The notes under the pieces: model-generated
What the model saw: the letters and a program-made list of their open reading frames with translations, nothing else
Databases searched by the model: none
Told to the model about the DNA's origin: nothing
Position numbers and translations under genes: made by a program
Assembly: GCF_040939455.1 (NCBI RefSeq)
Contig: NC_134117.1
Span: 66,982,501-67,046,500 of the forward strand
DNA: 64,000 bases
Reading direction: 5' to 3'
Source of the DNA: Microcebus murinus
Lineage: Eukaryota; Chordata; Mammalia; Primates; Cheirogaleidae
In this document: piece after piece, positions 1 through 12,280 of the stretch
Numbering within the stretch: the stretch's first letter is position 1
How the letters are laid out: every line of letters starts with the position of its first letter

Positions 1-609
1 GATACCGAACTGGGAGGATGTCGTGACATCTCAGATGCTGGAACACCAAACTGAATCTAAAGAGATGCATTTAACAAGGCTGAACTCAAAGCCCTGTGCT
101 TGGCTTCCAGTATCAGAAGCGCACACAGGGAAATACAATTTGAAAGCAAAACCCTTGAGTAAAGACTAAAGGTTCATGGAAAGGAAGCAGGTGGAAGGGG
201 TTGATCTGAGTGGTCACCCCACTTGATGAAGGAGCCCAGTCATGGGGGTGGGGCGGCCTGAACCAACTGCCAGTTAAAGTGACCAAGGAGGCATAGAGGC
301 TGGGACAGTACGGGTGTCTTTAAACACCGGCATGTGCAAGCGAGATTGAAGTCTCCCTGTGCAGCCTCTGAGAGCTGATTGAGAACCAATGGCTCCAACA
401 GTCTGGGAAGCAGACACCACCTCAGTGCAGGAAAGAACTTTCTGAATCTCCACGTAGTTCAAGATGGAACAGGCTGCGTCAGGATCAGCAAGGTCCCATC
501 ACAGGAAGTGCCTGAGCAGAAGGTGGGCAGTGCCTTGCCACAGTGGCACACGGGTACCTGAGTGTCAGCACGCAGGCCGACCCCAGGTGAGGGGTGAGGC
601 TGCGTCATG
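1..609. other. Unique sequence, no gene seen
   Basis: No long open frame with codon structure, no recognisable repeat and no RNA gene is visible. Short frames here overlap on both strands and look like chance. Confidence 0.5.
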
Positions 610-690
610 CACTGGCATTCTCAAGTCTGGCTGCACATAAGAACCTCCCAGGGAGCTTGTGCCGCAGGCCCCCCACCTGCATGGATCCTA
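610..690 (+). mobile_element. hAT/MER-type DNA transposon fragment
   Basis: The text 'actggcattctcaagtc' followed by 'ggctgcacataagaacc' and 'gggagctt' resembles the first third of a short non-autonomous hAT-Charlie element whose consensus starts with a 'tggttctcaa' inverted repeat. Only the left part is recognisable. The exact family is uncertain. Confidence 0.4.
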
Positions 691-1724
691 ATCCACTCAT
701 GATGGCGATGTGCCTTAGACCTTGTGTCGTTTCCGAGCTCTGCCCCTGACTCAGCCTCAGCGGCTGGGAGCCCTGCGTCAGCACCGTGCCATGACGTACC
801 TGCCTGAAGGTGCAGGTACACTTGTGTGTGGGAGGCCCTCCGCTTGTCCCTGCAGAAGCCAACACTGCAGACGACCTCGGTTGCCAGGAGATCCCAGGGA
901 GCAGGTGGGAGCCCGGCTACCCTAAGGCGTGTTCCCACCTCATGTCAGACTCACGCAGGGAAGATATTGGTAGAGAGAACTGATCAGAAAACCCCACAGG
1001 ACAACTGGCCAACTTTCCTGCCCTACTTTTCCTCACCAATTAAGCATCAGCTAATTTGTTAAGCCTGTTTCCACCCCATGGAGATAAATAGCGCTTGACT
1101 GCAGCCTTTTCCAGAGGGTGCAACTCACGCAGAGCCTGAGATAGACGGGGAGAAGGAGTAGCTGCAGCAGACTCAGTGAGAACACCACCCCTCTCCGCCC
1201 CACGGTTACTGGAGAGCTGCCAGCTCTGCGGGAAGAGCCCTAAATGTTCTCAGTCCAGCGCACGATGTCCCGTCCCCTCTGCTCCCAGCTGCATCCCCAG
1301 GTAGTGGCAAGTCCCCCCTTTTGTCTGCAGGGTGAGGACAGTGTGCAGAGTCCTGCAGGCAGGCAGAGTGCTCTCCCAGGCCTGCCACTGCTCAGCTGGG
1401 CGCTCCTGGGCGAGCTGTTCCACCTCTCCGAGCTGCCGTTTCCACACCCATCAGGCATTGGAATGGCAGCAGTTGCCACAGATGCTCTGTCCATGCCCCC
1501 TGGAATCCTGGGAGAGTTCACTGACGCCCCATGTGTGTTCATGCCTGGCAGCCAACACCCCGACTCGGCCTGTCGGAGCCCTGCTTGGCACTCAGGCCAT
1601 CTGAGAATTTACACCCTAACCAAGGACGGAGGGTGCCATGAACACAGGTCCCAGCTGCCTTGCTGCCTGATGGGGACTTCTCCTAGTGCGCTCCCCGCTG
1701 TTTCCAAAATTCCTCTGTAGGACA
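691..1724. other. Unique sequence, no gene seen
   Basis: Moderately GC-rich. Open frames on both strands around 1240-1720 overlap one another and resemble no protein I know; I read them as chance in GC-rich DNA. Confidence 0.45.
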
Positions 1725-1862
1725 GAGCCAAAGTCGCCTCGCTTGGCTTCCTGTTCCAAATCTGCACACGTCTGCTGTCTTTAATTCCCCTAACTCTTAA
1801 TAAATCATTGTCACCCAAATCCTCATCTCAAAGTTTGCTTCCTGGAACCCAACTTCAGACAA
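1725..1862 (+). mobile_element. Probable LTR 3' end (MaLR-like)
   Basis: An AATAAA signal at 1799-1804 is followed by text resembling the end of an old mammalian LTR: 'tcattgtcacccaaatc', 'ctcatctcaaagtttgc', 'ttcctggaacccaac'. The 5' part of the LTR is not recognisable. The family is unassigned. Confidence 0.4.
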
Positions 1863-3394
1863 ACACCTCCCACCTGCAGCTATTGTTAAAATAAAATGAA
1901 ATTACATGTGACGCTTCCAGCCAGGAAGGTCACCAGAGATGATCAGTTTGTGCGGAGCTCCTCCCCACCCCTTCTCCACATGTCCCTTGTGAAAGTGGCC
2001 CAGTGCACAATCCATCCTTCCTTCCTTCCTCCCTCCCACAGACAGGCCCCCCCCGGCTCTGAGAAGCTGTCCTAACTCTCCTGGATGGGGAGTGACCATG
2101 AGCTTCGTCTCTGCCACCATAGAGCCACCAGTGGCACAAAGACCAGCTGTAAATACAGCCTTGCCAAGTGGTAAGACCACCTCCTCCATGAGCCCAGAGA
2201 CCCTTCAAGGCAGCACAACGTAGCACGTTCCCCTATCCTGGCCATGGTGTGGGTCCACAGACTATGGTGTCTGCAGGGAAGTGCCGACCCAACAGACAAG
2301 CAAGGGCAGGTCCTGTGTCTGGGTCCCAGTCACTGGCCCTCAGCAGGTGGGGCGGCTCGTTCCCTGCAGCTGAGCTTCTCTCCTGGAGCTGGGCACCGTG
2401 GCTGGGGGACAACCCTCAAAGTAAAGTGAGGCGGGTGGTGGCGGCTCCCCTGGCTGGGAACTAGGTCTCAATCAGCCCAAAGGGTTGGCTGCGGTGGCCC
2501 GATGTCAACAGCTTCGCTCAGTTGCTGTGAATCCTGCAAGGCCTCACCAAACCCTCAGAGCCCGCCTGCCGCTCCTGCGCCCTGTCGTAAAGTGGCAAAC
2601 AGAGAACTAGGGAGAAGAGCTGAAAAACTGGGAACTTCCAAAGGGCCAAGCTGACTTCTCTTCTAGGCCCTTTGGAACAGAGGAGGTGGCAGATGCTGGC
2701 GGTGGTGACTGGCCCATGAACCGGGTGGGAGGGTGGAGGCACCAGCCAGTAGTGAAAGGCATCACTGCATGTCCACACCCGCGCTGACTCGTGGCCATAC
2801 ACATACTGACACCCGCATTCCACTGCAGAGAAAAGCGCGCCGTCTTCGGCAGATGCGGCTAGGGGAAGCTGAGGACGGCTGACACTCCCAGGCCTGGGGA
2901 GGCCACGCGCGCAGGGGACTGTGTCTCCTCGTCTGTGAGCGGCAAGCCCAGTCTGAACCTCGGGTGCCTTTTCCCGATGGCATCCACAGAGCTGGGGTGT
3001 GAGTGACACTGGACACCCACATGCCATCCTGTGGACCCCTGCGTGCCAGAGGACATGTGGGCCCTGCTCTGGCCACCGTAATCTCACAGTTTTCATAGGG
3101 AAATAGATGCAGGCCAAGCACCATCTCCCAGCTCCCAGACCGGCTTTGGACGGAAAGCAGCCACTGAACGCTACGAGAATGGCAGGTGGGAGGGCCGCTC
3201 GCCTGGTTGGGGGCTGGGGGCCACGTGGTGGTCAGGATCAGCTCCAGGACCCCCCTACAAGGCAGCAGAGAGGACGGGGTGCTGAGTGCCTCAGAGGAGT
3301 CACCTCCAGCCTGGGCCCCTTTCCTCTGTTCATGGCCTTTCATGAAGGACCAAGCTGAAGCCATTGCCAAAGGTGACAAGAGCCTGCTTTTATT
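1863..3394. other. Unique sequence with one short CT-rich tract
   Basis: Contains a (CCTT)-like pyrimidine tract at about 2011-2040 and otherwise unremarkable GC-rich sequence. Frames of up to 227 codons on the minus strand (2518-3445) overlap each other in different phases and give no recognisable protein. Confidence 0.45.
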
Positions 3395-3650
3395 AATCAC
3401 CCTCCTCGAGCACCTATCGACACTTAGATACAACATCGCCTCCACTTCACAGCCACAAGCCTCATTTACGCCCAGGAACCCAACAAGTCAGGCGCTGTGC
3501 TCACTCCCGCTCCCCAGACAGGGGCCCGAGACCTTGATCTAGATGCATATCTTGCAGTGGGTCCCTTAGCCAGTACTCAGCAGAGGCTGGATTTGAACAC
3601 AGGTCCAACTCTCCCCAAAGCCTGTGTTTTTTCCCTCAGTCACGCTGCTC
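3395..3650 (-). mobile_element. MIR SINE, degenerate
   Basis: On the minus strand the order fits a MIR. The plus text reads 'gaggctggatttgaacac' followed by 'cctgtgttttttccctcagtcacgctgc', the usual antisense MIR tail. Strongly diverged. Confidence 0.5.
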
Positions 3651-3879
3651 CCGAAAGACTCAAATGACAGTCCAGAAAAGTATGTAACTTTGGGCCTGAC
3701 CCTGGCCCCTGATAATGGGAACAAAATGCTCTCTGTGCCCATACCTGAGAAAACACCATTATGAGCACGAGTGCCTCCTTCTCCAGGTTAACTGTTCATA
3801 ATCCTGAGACCATTCTTCCACTCTCATTTCTTAAGTACGAGCCTGCTTCACTTGATCTTGGCCTAACGGAATAGTACAT

Positions 3880-4215
3880 GGGGTGGAAAAACCTCCAGGC
3901 AGAAGCCTTACAGCAACATTGTTGAGGATTTATTTTACAAAGTGCAAATGTCACCAATTATTTATGTATGTGTTAATTGTTGGCCACTTATCTAGGCACA
4001 CACCCCCCCAACGATAATGAAAGCTTGTCAGCAATTAGCATCTTTTTAAAACCCCAACTCTAACATTTGAGAACATTCCCTCCATGGAGCCCAGGGCCTG
4101 GCATTTTCCCAAGGACAGATCCTGAGCTAACTTTAAAGACCCACTGCTGCCTTTGCAACAAAACGCTATTTAGGAACAAGCCTCTCCATTTGCAAAGAAA
4201 GAGAGTAGCTGGCTG
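3880..4215. promoter_or_regulatory. Possible conserved non-coding element
   Basis: Repeat-free AT-rich stretch with several homeodomain-type cores (caattatt, ttaattg, gcaattagc) and balanced composition, inside GC-rich neighbours. This is the texture of a vertebrate enhancer, but no alignment was possible, so function is inference only. Confidence 0.2.
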
Positions 4216-4424
4216 CATTGCAAGATGATGGATGGTTTGAGGAGCCCATTTATAAGGGGATCAACCACACAGCCACCAGGAGGCCCAAGGTTCAGAAGCT
4301 GTTTCCAGAGCCACGAGGAAATGCATCAAGAGCAGTTACCACTGACCGTCTTGGGCTGTCCTGTGCTTCCCAGGGCCTGCCTTCTTGGGAAAAGAGCCCA
4401 AGACGCTGGCCCAGCTGCTTCCCC

Positions 4425-4467
4425 TGTTTGCTCCCGCCTTGTCTCTGTTTGCTCCCGCCTTGTCTCT
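4425..4467 (+). repeat. 21-bp tandem duplication (two copies)
   Basis: The 21-nt unit beginning tgtttgctcccgcc occurs twice head to tail, 4425-4445 and 4446-4466, with no mismatch. A recent local duplication, probably polymorphic. Confidence 0.85.
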
Positions 4468-5011
4468 GAAACCTCTCTGGGCCTTGCCTTCCCCTGGAAA
4501 ACTGTCCTGTCCTGAAGGTCCAAGTTTCCCACGGCTCCCGCCTCAGCCCCATCCTTACTCCCAGATCCCACTGGGAAATTTGGACCCAGCAGGTCTCGTT
4601 CCCAGCATCTCCTCTCAGGCCCTTCCCAGGAGCCAGGCCCTCCTGACCAAGTATAAGTCACCTGTTCCCACCTCACCTGTCTCTCTTCTGGAGCTCCCCT
4701 GAAGCCCAGAGCCCCCGCCCTTGGCAGGGACAGGAAGCACACAACCTGGGCACAGGGAAAGGCAGTGTAGCACTGGGGGGGGAGGGGCTGAAGGACGGTG
4801 GATACCAGGCAGTCAATCCCAGCTCCAGCAATGCCACCTGGGAAAGGGGAACAGAATGTGCCCTGTGAGCTCTAAACCATGGCTCTGGGGGATCCTAAGA
4901 GGCCCTTTTTGTTGAGAGAAAACTGAGCCTGTGTCCGGGAGCTCAGGGGAGGTGCCAGCTGGGAAAGGCTAGAGCTCCAGGCTGGTTGTGGGCTGGTCAT
5001 AGGCTAGGGGC

Positions 5012-5245
5012 AAGTGCTGGCACTTAAAAGACGCCTCCTCCAGCCCAGACCCTGCGCTAAGCAAGCCCTCTACACACGCTCCCTCCCTGAGGCCTTACAA
5101 CAGCCTGCCAAAAGAGGCTCTGATTTGCCGCCCACAGATGGGGAAACCAAGGCTCCAAAAGGTTGAAGGACTTGCCCAAAGTCTCCCAGCAAGTCAGTGT
5201 AAGCACGCCTTTCAGGTGTAACCCACGTGCCTTCTACTACATCCC
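5012..5245 (-). mobile_element. MIR SINE, nearly full length
   Basis: Reads as antisense MIR: 'gctaagcaagccctctacac', 'ttacaacagcctgcc', 'cagatggggaaaccaaggctcc', 'gacttgcccaaagtctccc' and 'gtgccttctacta' occur in the expected order. Confidence 0.7.
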
Positions 5246-5710
5246 ACCAACGTGGGGACGCAGAGAACACAAAGCTCCTTCTCAGCACTTGCCATAGGTT
5301 CAGCGCGAACGCAACAGCCGAGACAGAGGCAGTGCAGCCGACGGCAGTGCCTGCAGAGTGGGGCCTGGGAGCTGCGGGGTCTTCTGCAGAGTCTGGTCCA
5401 GGCTCCCAGAGTTTCCTGCCACCCCCCTCCAGAGCTCCTGGGTCAGGTAGACCTCCGGTTGCCAAAGGATTTCTGCATATGGTAAGCAGCCTCTTGTCCC
5501 TCACTAGGAAGTGACTTCCCTGAGGTCCAAAGCCTGCTGTGATTACCACGGGCCACTTGTGGAACACAACACCTAGCAGACAGTGATGTCCAAAATGTGG
5601 CTATGGAATGAATGAATGGGTGATTCACACTCCTGCATATTTCCCTTGTGCCGAGTAGGAGGAAGGCTGGGCACATGAGTGGGAACCCTAGTACTGCGAA
5701 AATATTGACT

Positions 5711-5850
5711 TACAGACGGTCTTTGCTTGGCACAGTACCATGATAACCAAAACCTGCGCGTAGAGGACCTGTGTCCTCACTTTGCATGGACTTGATTGCC
5801 CCCTTGATTTTTGGTTAACACTATGCCATGCAAAGTGAACACTGCCTGTA
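5711..5850. repeat. Palindromic element (probable MITE)
   Basis: A perfect 13-bp inverted repeat, TCACTTTGCATGG at 5777-5789 and its complement at 5826-5838, encloses a 36-nt loop. A second inverted pair (TAACCAAAA near 5734 and TTTTGGTTA near 5810) overlaps it. The nested palindrome suggests a small DNA transposon derivative rather than a coding or RNA gene. Confidence 0.5.
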
Positions 5851-6150
5851 TTTGAAAATAACATCCTTTTTTCTACACATTGGAGAGAACCTGAGAATAA
5901 AACAAAGTGAACTTGAAAATGAATAAATGCAAGATGCAATGACCTTTGGGAGCTGATGGAAACATGATCAAATTCAGAGCTTTTCCACCGGGACACAATT
6001 GTTTCTTCTTCTGTGCCATGTGCCGATCCTCCTGGTACAAGTTCCTATACATCATGCTTAACAACACAGTAAGTTCTGGACTAGTTTGGTCAATCAATGG
6101 CATTTAAAAAGATATAACTGTAATACTAGAGAAAGAGTGTTCGGCATTGG

Positions 6151-6170
6151 ATTTTTTTTTTTTTTTTTAC
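6151..6170 (+). repeat. Poly-T tract
   Basis: About 18 consecutive T. No recognisable SINE or LINE is attached on either side. Confidence 0.8.
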
Positions 6171-6299
6171 ATTGGCTAGGATCTCAGAAAAAGTATTATG
6201 TTGCTATGGGAAAAAAAAGCAAGAAAGCAAGCATTATGCTTTCTAATTCACATAAAAATCTGACAGACGTGAACAATTCCTAGCCCATCATTAGACCTC

Positions 6300-7610
6300 C
6301 CGGGCCTCGGGCCTCGCTGTTGACCAAGCCTGAGATAAACAGTGAGTCCGAGCAGCCTTTCTCGCGTGCACACAGACGGCAGGAGCGCCAGTTCACAGCC
6401 TCCGGGGATGAAGATTCATTACAGATCATTTGTGGATCCTTTAGATGAAATAGAGGCAGGTTCCAGGGCTGTGCAGGAAGTGCAATTTACTATAATAAAA
6501 AGTGAGAATATGCTACATGTGGACAATTTATGAAGAAACGTTAATATCAGCAGAAAAATGAAATGCAGTCTGCTCGCAGGCACGATCTGTTTAATAAGAT
6601 CAACTCGGAGAAGTGAAGCCAGGCAGTGCCGATGAGTATTGGCTGATGGATACTTGGATTTTAATCAATGGCCCATAATTTCCCTGCCACCTGGAGGGCG
6701 AAGAAGCCAAAGAAGGCCCCCCGTGTTCTCACTCTTGCAGACACCCAGGCTGTGTGCTGATGGGAGACGAGAGCAGCCGGCTTTTCTACCCGATTTTGTC
6801 TCACGGAGGAGTGAGGCCTTCAGGCCCTTGGCCCCGGGGATGCCGTCACACGATTCCTTTCGAGGACCTAGATGTTCACTAGAACAAATCACTTGTGAGA
6901 TTATTTATGCCCACTCTGCTTTGGCGAAAGCAGCTGCCAGCCTCTGCAGTGTGGGCTGTGAACAATCTCATGACTCGGTCCCCCGAGGGCAGGGGACACA
7001 GCCCTTGGGTGGCAGGCGGCGGCTGCCAAGCCATTTCTCATACACTTTGCTGTTCAGCTCCAGCTTCAAGCGATTTTCATATACAAGCAAAGCTAAGTTC
7101 AAAACTGATTAGAAACGTTTTCTTCTCCCTCCCACGGGTATTTCCGCATTCATGCTGGAGCCTGAGAAGCCGCTGCCCGCATCCAAGGGCCAGCTCTGGG
7201 AAACCACAGCACCAGATGCTGCTGAAGGGAGGTGTAGGGGCTGTTTGGGACAGAAGAGTCCCTCCCCTCCTGGTGCAGCTGTCAGCCCCAGGGACCCTGA
7301 CCCGCAGGGATGTCCACTGGGAGGAGAGCTACACTGCCTCGCTACTCAACTAAAGCATCTGCGTTCAAGGTTAATTCCACGACCCCTTCAAATAGCGCTC
7401 AGGCAAGCCGCTTCTGCACTTGGATCTAATTCCTTTCCTCAACCCAAATTGTTTTTAAAAGATGGAAGATGTGAATTCTTTTTAAAGCAATAAAGTTGAA
7501 AGTAGCTATTCTTTACCGAGCTGATAAGAGCTGTTGAGTGTAATTTGTATTCTTTTTTATGAGCCTGACTTTTAGAGAATGAAACAGAAAGAAAAATACC
7601 TGCTATTCAG
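6300..7610. promoter_or_regulatory. Possible cluster of conserved non-coding DNA
   Basis: A 1.3-kb repeat-free block with alternating AT- and GC-rich segments. It has A/T-rich homeobox-like cores at 6590-6690 (gtttaataag, ttttaatcaatgg) and another AT-rich unit at 7440-7600. Plus-strand frames at 6639-7112 and 6895-7353 overlap in different phases and do not resemble a known protein. Enhancer function is inferred from texture alone. Confidence 0.2.
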
Positions 7611-8940
7611 TTCTGGAGACAAGAGCTTCTTCCTCCTCGGGGTGCTGGGGAGGAGCTCCTGGCCCAGGAACTGTCAGGAAACACGTCCCTAATTTGTGAC
7701 ATGAGAAAGTGGGGATAGGAGTGGGCAGCGGGGACAGCTGGGGCATAAACAGCTGCTCACCTGGGCCACGTTGATGCTTAGCTTAGGACTCTGGCCCCGG
7801 GGAAAATGATGAAGAGGCCATAGTGGGCTCTGAGGTCTTGGGCACAAAGGAGGAGAGAAAATTGCAAATTTAGCAAAAAGAGAGTGTGGGAGAAGAAATC
7901 TATTTTCTTTAGAGTCCACAGTATAAACTGCTTTACAATCAGTAAGACTGCGTCTCTCCAAGCACAAAGCCCCATGCAGCTGAGTTCTAGACCTGATTCG
8001 GCCACGAGCTTAGTTTTGCCCAAAGCTTTCTGGGCCCCCCAGTAAAGCCACACAGCTCTGCATTTGCTCCCAGAGGAGGTAGAAACAGAATCAGGAACCA
8101 AATGTGCATCAGCTTAGTCCTCCGGGTGTCACCACCTGCCCCACCCCAGCCCTATGGCCAGCACCAAGCACCTGGCATTGGAGAGAAACTGTGAACACAG
8201 GGCTTCTAAGGAGACAGTTTGCAGAAGGCTAGAGGTGAGAAAGGGCATTAGGTCTGTGGGGACAGGCGTGGAGTCACATCTTCACGTGCTGTGAACGAGG
8301 ATTTCACACGATGAGGCAAAATCAGTTGGGCAAAATTAGCCGTGAAGATTTCTAAACTCACGGATAATGTATGGTACAGAAAACATAATTTGCATAATAT
8401 AAGGACACATGTATCTGTTCCCCTCACCTGTAGCAGTGACTATTTCTCTACTGCCCTCCGTTAGAACTTCGCTTTCTTCCCTGAGGGTACTGACTAAACC
8501 GTCACCCGCTTGTCCAGCCCTGCCCTCTCAGGTCACTGCTCTCTGCAAAGGGTCAGACCCCTCGGGAACCTCTTCCTGCCCTGCAAGTTAGGACAGGAAG
8601 TGTGTGTTCTGCTCTGCCTTCCAGGGAGGGCAGCCCGGCCCTGTGGAGAAGCCCTTGAGCCCACGCACACTTTCTCAGGGGTTTCTCAGGCTCACACTGT
8701 GTCGGGCTGCACTCCGCCCGCCACCTGCTGGGGCAGATGAGCACTGTCTGGCCTGAGGACCACTTGGCTGCAAGTTCAAAGTGCACACGAGGCATCTCCA
8801 CCCTTGGTCCTGCTGTGGCTTAAAATCCAAGGGGGCGGATCCATAGCACGCGGCAGGAGTTATTCCCTGAAACGCGGCCAGGTCCCAATGCGCAGCGCCT
8901 TCTGCCAGGCAGCGGGGCCTGGTTCTCGCCCTGCTGTAAA
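7611..8940. other. Unique sequence, no gene seen
   Basis: No repeat or coding pattern recognised. Frames at 7689-8101 and 8510-8801 overlap on opposite strands and are taken as chance. Confidence 0.4.
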
Positions 8941-9046
8941 TCGGGAGTCCCCAGATTGTGTTCCATGGAATGGATGGGTCTTAGAAGATGCTAAAAGTTT
9001 CTTATAACAAGAAGGAAATCTGTGGTCAGAAAGTTTGAGATGCAGC
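8941..9046 (+). mobile_element. hAT-type MITE remnant
   Basis: Begins 'gggagtccccagattgtgttccatgg' in two blocks and closes with 'agaaagtttgagatgcagc', the layout of short hAT-Charlie derivatives with 'tccccaaactgtgttcc' and 'aaagtttgagaa' ends. Family uncertain. Confidence 0.35.
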
Positions 9047-9719
9047 ACATTTACACCCCACCTCCAGAATCACAAAGCCCACTAAAAGAAAACTCTTTTC
9101 ACAGAAACTTATCAAACTTGGTTGAACCCAGTGTTTATCAAACGCATTTCCCCAGATTATTAGCTTTCTTTATTCAAGGCACATATTGAACTTTTGTAAG
9201 ACGCTAAGGTTACACAAGAGCAGAGCGGGGCAAGGCAGCTCCAGGCGTTGGGGGCCCAGGAGACAGGGTTAGGGTGGGGCAGGCCATGCAGGTGGGTTCC
9301 CCATGGTTTGGGGAACTTGGGGATTTGGGAGGGAGGGAAAGGGTGTCCCACATGGAGGGTGTGAGAGACACTCCCAGGATTTTGGTTACTCAATATCAGA
9401 GAGCCCCTGATTTGTGGAGATGCCACTGTGTGCATCTTGCAGTGGTTGCAAAGCGGGGACAAGGTCCCTCTCTCCAGCCCTCAGAGGCCGGCACAGGACG
9501 TAGGCTTAGCCTAAGGGATCCCTGGAATCTTGAGCGAGTGGCCCAGAGCACTAAATCATTCACAGTGAGAAAGGCAGTCTTGTGTCCAATGACGGTATCT
9601 TAAACAGTGTCACCTGAGGGTGATCCTGGCCGTCTCTGTGCCCATCCAGCCTCCCACAGTTTTCTGGGCCTAGCTATCCAGCATTCTGCCTACCTCTGTG
9701 AGTTGCCCAGTACCATTTG

Positions 9720-10639
9720 AAGAAATTCCTTTTATTTCTTATTAACTCTGTTTTAAAACTTAATACAAACAATAGGCAAAATAAATTTATTTTTTAAATT
9801 TGAATATTAAACACTAGTAAGACCAATGTGCTCAATAAGAGTATAATCAAATGTTTTAAAAGGGAAAATAAACTGAGTAATTTCAAAGCACAATGTGACA
9901 ATTATAGACAATAGTTTATAAACCTATGCTCAATCATAATTTTTAAAAAGCAGAATTAAAAGCCTTCTATTGACAAATGGCAGTCCCTGGTCCTACTGCC
10001 ACTCCTAGTCCTGCTCCCCAGGGACAAACACTTGTAACTCCTTCATCTATTTCCTTGAGATTTATTTCCATGTTTCTTAATCATAATCAATCAAGTTCAC
10101 TCTGCTATACTTGGTTGATCAATTTTAAACATTAGCACTATCTAATATCTTCCTGATGTGGTACAAGGAATTTAAATCGCTCATCCAATCACTCACCCTT
10201 TTGTTTCCGTTCCCAATATTTCCATTTTAGTTGTATCACAATTTTTAAATTAAATCAAAAGTGTTGACTCTATCCTGGTTATGACACTGTTTGTTACTAA
10301 GCCAAATAGTGGACTACGATTATATCATTTCTTTGCTTATATAACTTTGGCTTTTCTTGCATTAACAGTTGCCTTGATTAGTAGCTATTTGTACAAGTCC
10401 CATAATATATTTTTGCAAATTCTCACCCATGTTAATAGGCTTTCATTTTCCCTCTGCCCTGGAGACCACCCCTCACAGCTCCCCCTGCTGCTATATAGAC
10501 CCGCGGGTCCCCAGTTGGGTGACAGCGGCCGTCTGAGACTTGCCTTTCTGCTCCAGTGGTTGGATTCTCTGCACCTGCTGTGGCTTACTTTTATCATTTT
10601 GGGGTTTTTAACTCTATTTTTCTGAAGCCCATCCTAAGA
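9720..10639 (-). mobile_element. AT-rich block, probable antisense LINE 3' region
   Basis: AT content rises sharply at about 9720. Text near 9990-10090 ('ccactcctagtcctgctcccc', then 'cacttgtaactcc') resembles the antisense 3' region of old L1M/HAL1 elements. It runs into the better match at 10640. Boundaries are uncertain. Confidence 0.3.
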
Positions 10640-11490
10640 AAAGGTGCATCGGATATACATTTTTGAGTCTTGTATGTATGGATTCTTTTTATTTTGATAT
10701 GTTGATTGATAGCTTCACTTGGTACAGAATACGTTAATATTAAATTTTCCACAGAAACAGCACTTCCCCAGTATCTTCTAGCATTGGTGTTACTCTTAAA
10801 CATCCTAACGCCATGCTGATTCTTGTTCTTTTCTCATCACCTGCCCTTCCTCCTCCTCCTCTTCCTCCTTTTTCTCTCCCTTTGCTCCCTGCTCTAACCT
10901 GATGCCTTGGTGTGGGTGTTCTTTTCAGTTACTTCGACTAAGAGCTAAATGGTTATAGGACTCTTTAGTCTGGAGACACGTGTCTTTTAGCTCTGAGACA
11001 TTTTCCTATTTATTTCTTTGATATTTGCCTTTTTCCATTTTTTTCTGTTCTCTCCCTAGAATTTCTATTAGAAGAATATTGAACTTCCTGAATTGTGCCA
11101 TGCATTTTTATCAACTTTTCTCTCCTATTATGTACCTCTTTGCCTTTTTGCTTTATTTCAGCTGGATTTTTAAAGTTTCAGTTATCATGTTTATCTTCAG
11201 TTGCCACTTTGTGCCCTCTGTTCTTTTCCATAGTATCTTGTTCATGCCTTAAGGGTACAGTATGTTTGTATCTCTTTAAGACTATCAATAAGAGGGTTTT
11301 GAAGTTTTCTCTTTTTCCCTACATTGTTCAGTTTGTCCCGGATCCCTTTTGTATGTTTACTTTGTCCTCTGTCTTTCATATAAGAGACATTCCTCAAAGG
11401 CACAGTGCTTCTTAAATGTCCTATCATATTTGAAGTAGGGCATGACAAAGCTCACTGAAGGGCAGGCTGTAGCTTGTGGGTTGGTGGGCT
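10640..11490 (-). mobile_element. HAL1/L1M ORF1-type LINE fragment
   Basis: The plus text 'ccagtatcttctagcattggtg', 'ctgattcttgttc', 'ccttggtgtgggt', 'agctctgagacatttt', 'ttctctcctattatg' and 'catagtatcttgttcatg' follows, in order, the antisense of the ORF1 region of an abundant ancient half-L1/L1M element. All frames are broken. It is a dead fragment in AT-rich DNA. Confidence 0.5.
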
Positions 11491-12280
11491 TCCTGGCCTT
11501 TGCACTGGAAGACAGCCCTCTCTTCCACAGTGCCAGCACTGGGGAGTCATTTCTCCAGAGTTATTCACTTTCTCCAGAAAAGATTCCTCCGATACCCTGT
11601 CTCAAGGGTGCACTCCAGCCACTGGTATTCTGGAGCAGATAAGAAAAAGAAGCCGAAGGTCACACTACCCAACACATAAATCTCTGCTTCATTTCCCCTG
11701 GTTTTCTGCCACGTGTCTCACCCCCACTTCCTGGGATCTCTGGTGCTGAGGGTCTCGGAAGCTCGGAGGCGGGAAGCAGCTCATTTCCCAGCACCTTCAT
11801 TATCCAGCACTGAAGCTGGAACAGCCTCACATCTGCTGAACAGCTGTCCGTCCTCCATCCACTTCCCATTTCCCAAAAACTGGCCCTAAGCTCTCGTCCA
11901 CTGTGGACTCCTCTCATGAACTCTTTGATCTTGTGGGTTTATAACATCTTAACCCTGTACTGTCATTTCAGCATAGTTTATAGGAGAGAGAAATAAATGG
12001 GGACAACCAATGAGAACTGTCTAACCAATCAGAAGTCCATAAATCCAAGGTCAGCCAAAAGGCAATACATTTTCCTTTTGCTGAAGCTGACTAGAGCAGG
12101 CTTGCTTAAGTTACCTGGAGCTAACAAATAGAAGGAGGCTGGAGGGGGCACAGCAGGGGCTGGGGCTGGCAGAAGAGGGCAAGTTAGTGGCCAAACCAGA
12201 AATAAAAGGAATACTGGTTTTCTGCACTGTGTCTGGAAAGCTAGCTGAGAACCCAACTCTAACAGTTCTTACACAGAACT
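11491..12280. other. Unique sequence, no gene seen
   Basis: No gene or repeat recognised. Frames at 11474-11749 and 11660-11917 are short and unlike any known protein. Confidence 0.4.

Noticed and set aside
2518..3445. Minus-strand frames of 199 and 227 codons
   Set aside because: They overlap in different phases in GC-rich DNA, show low-complexity composition, no known domain and no splice context. Chance frames are expected there.
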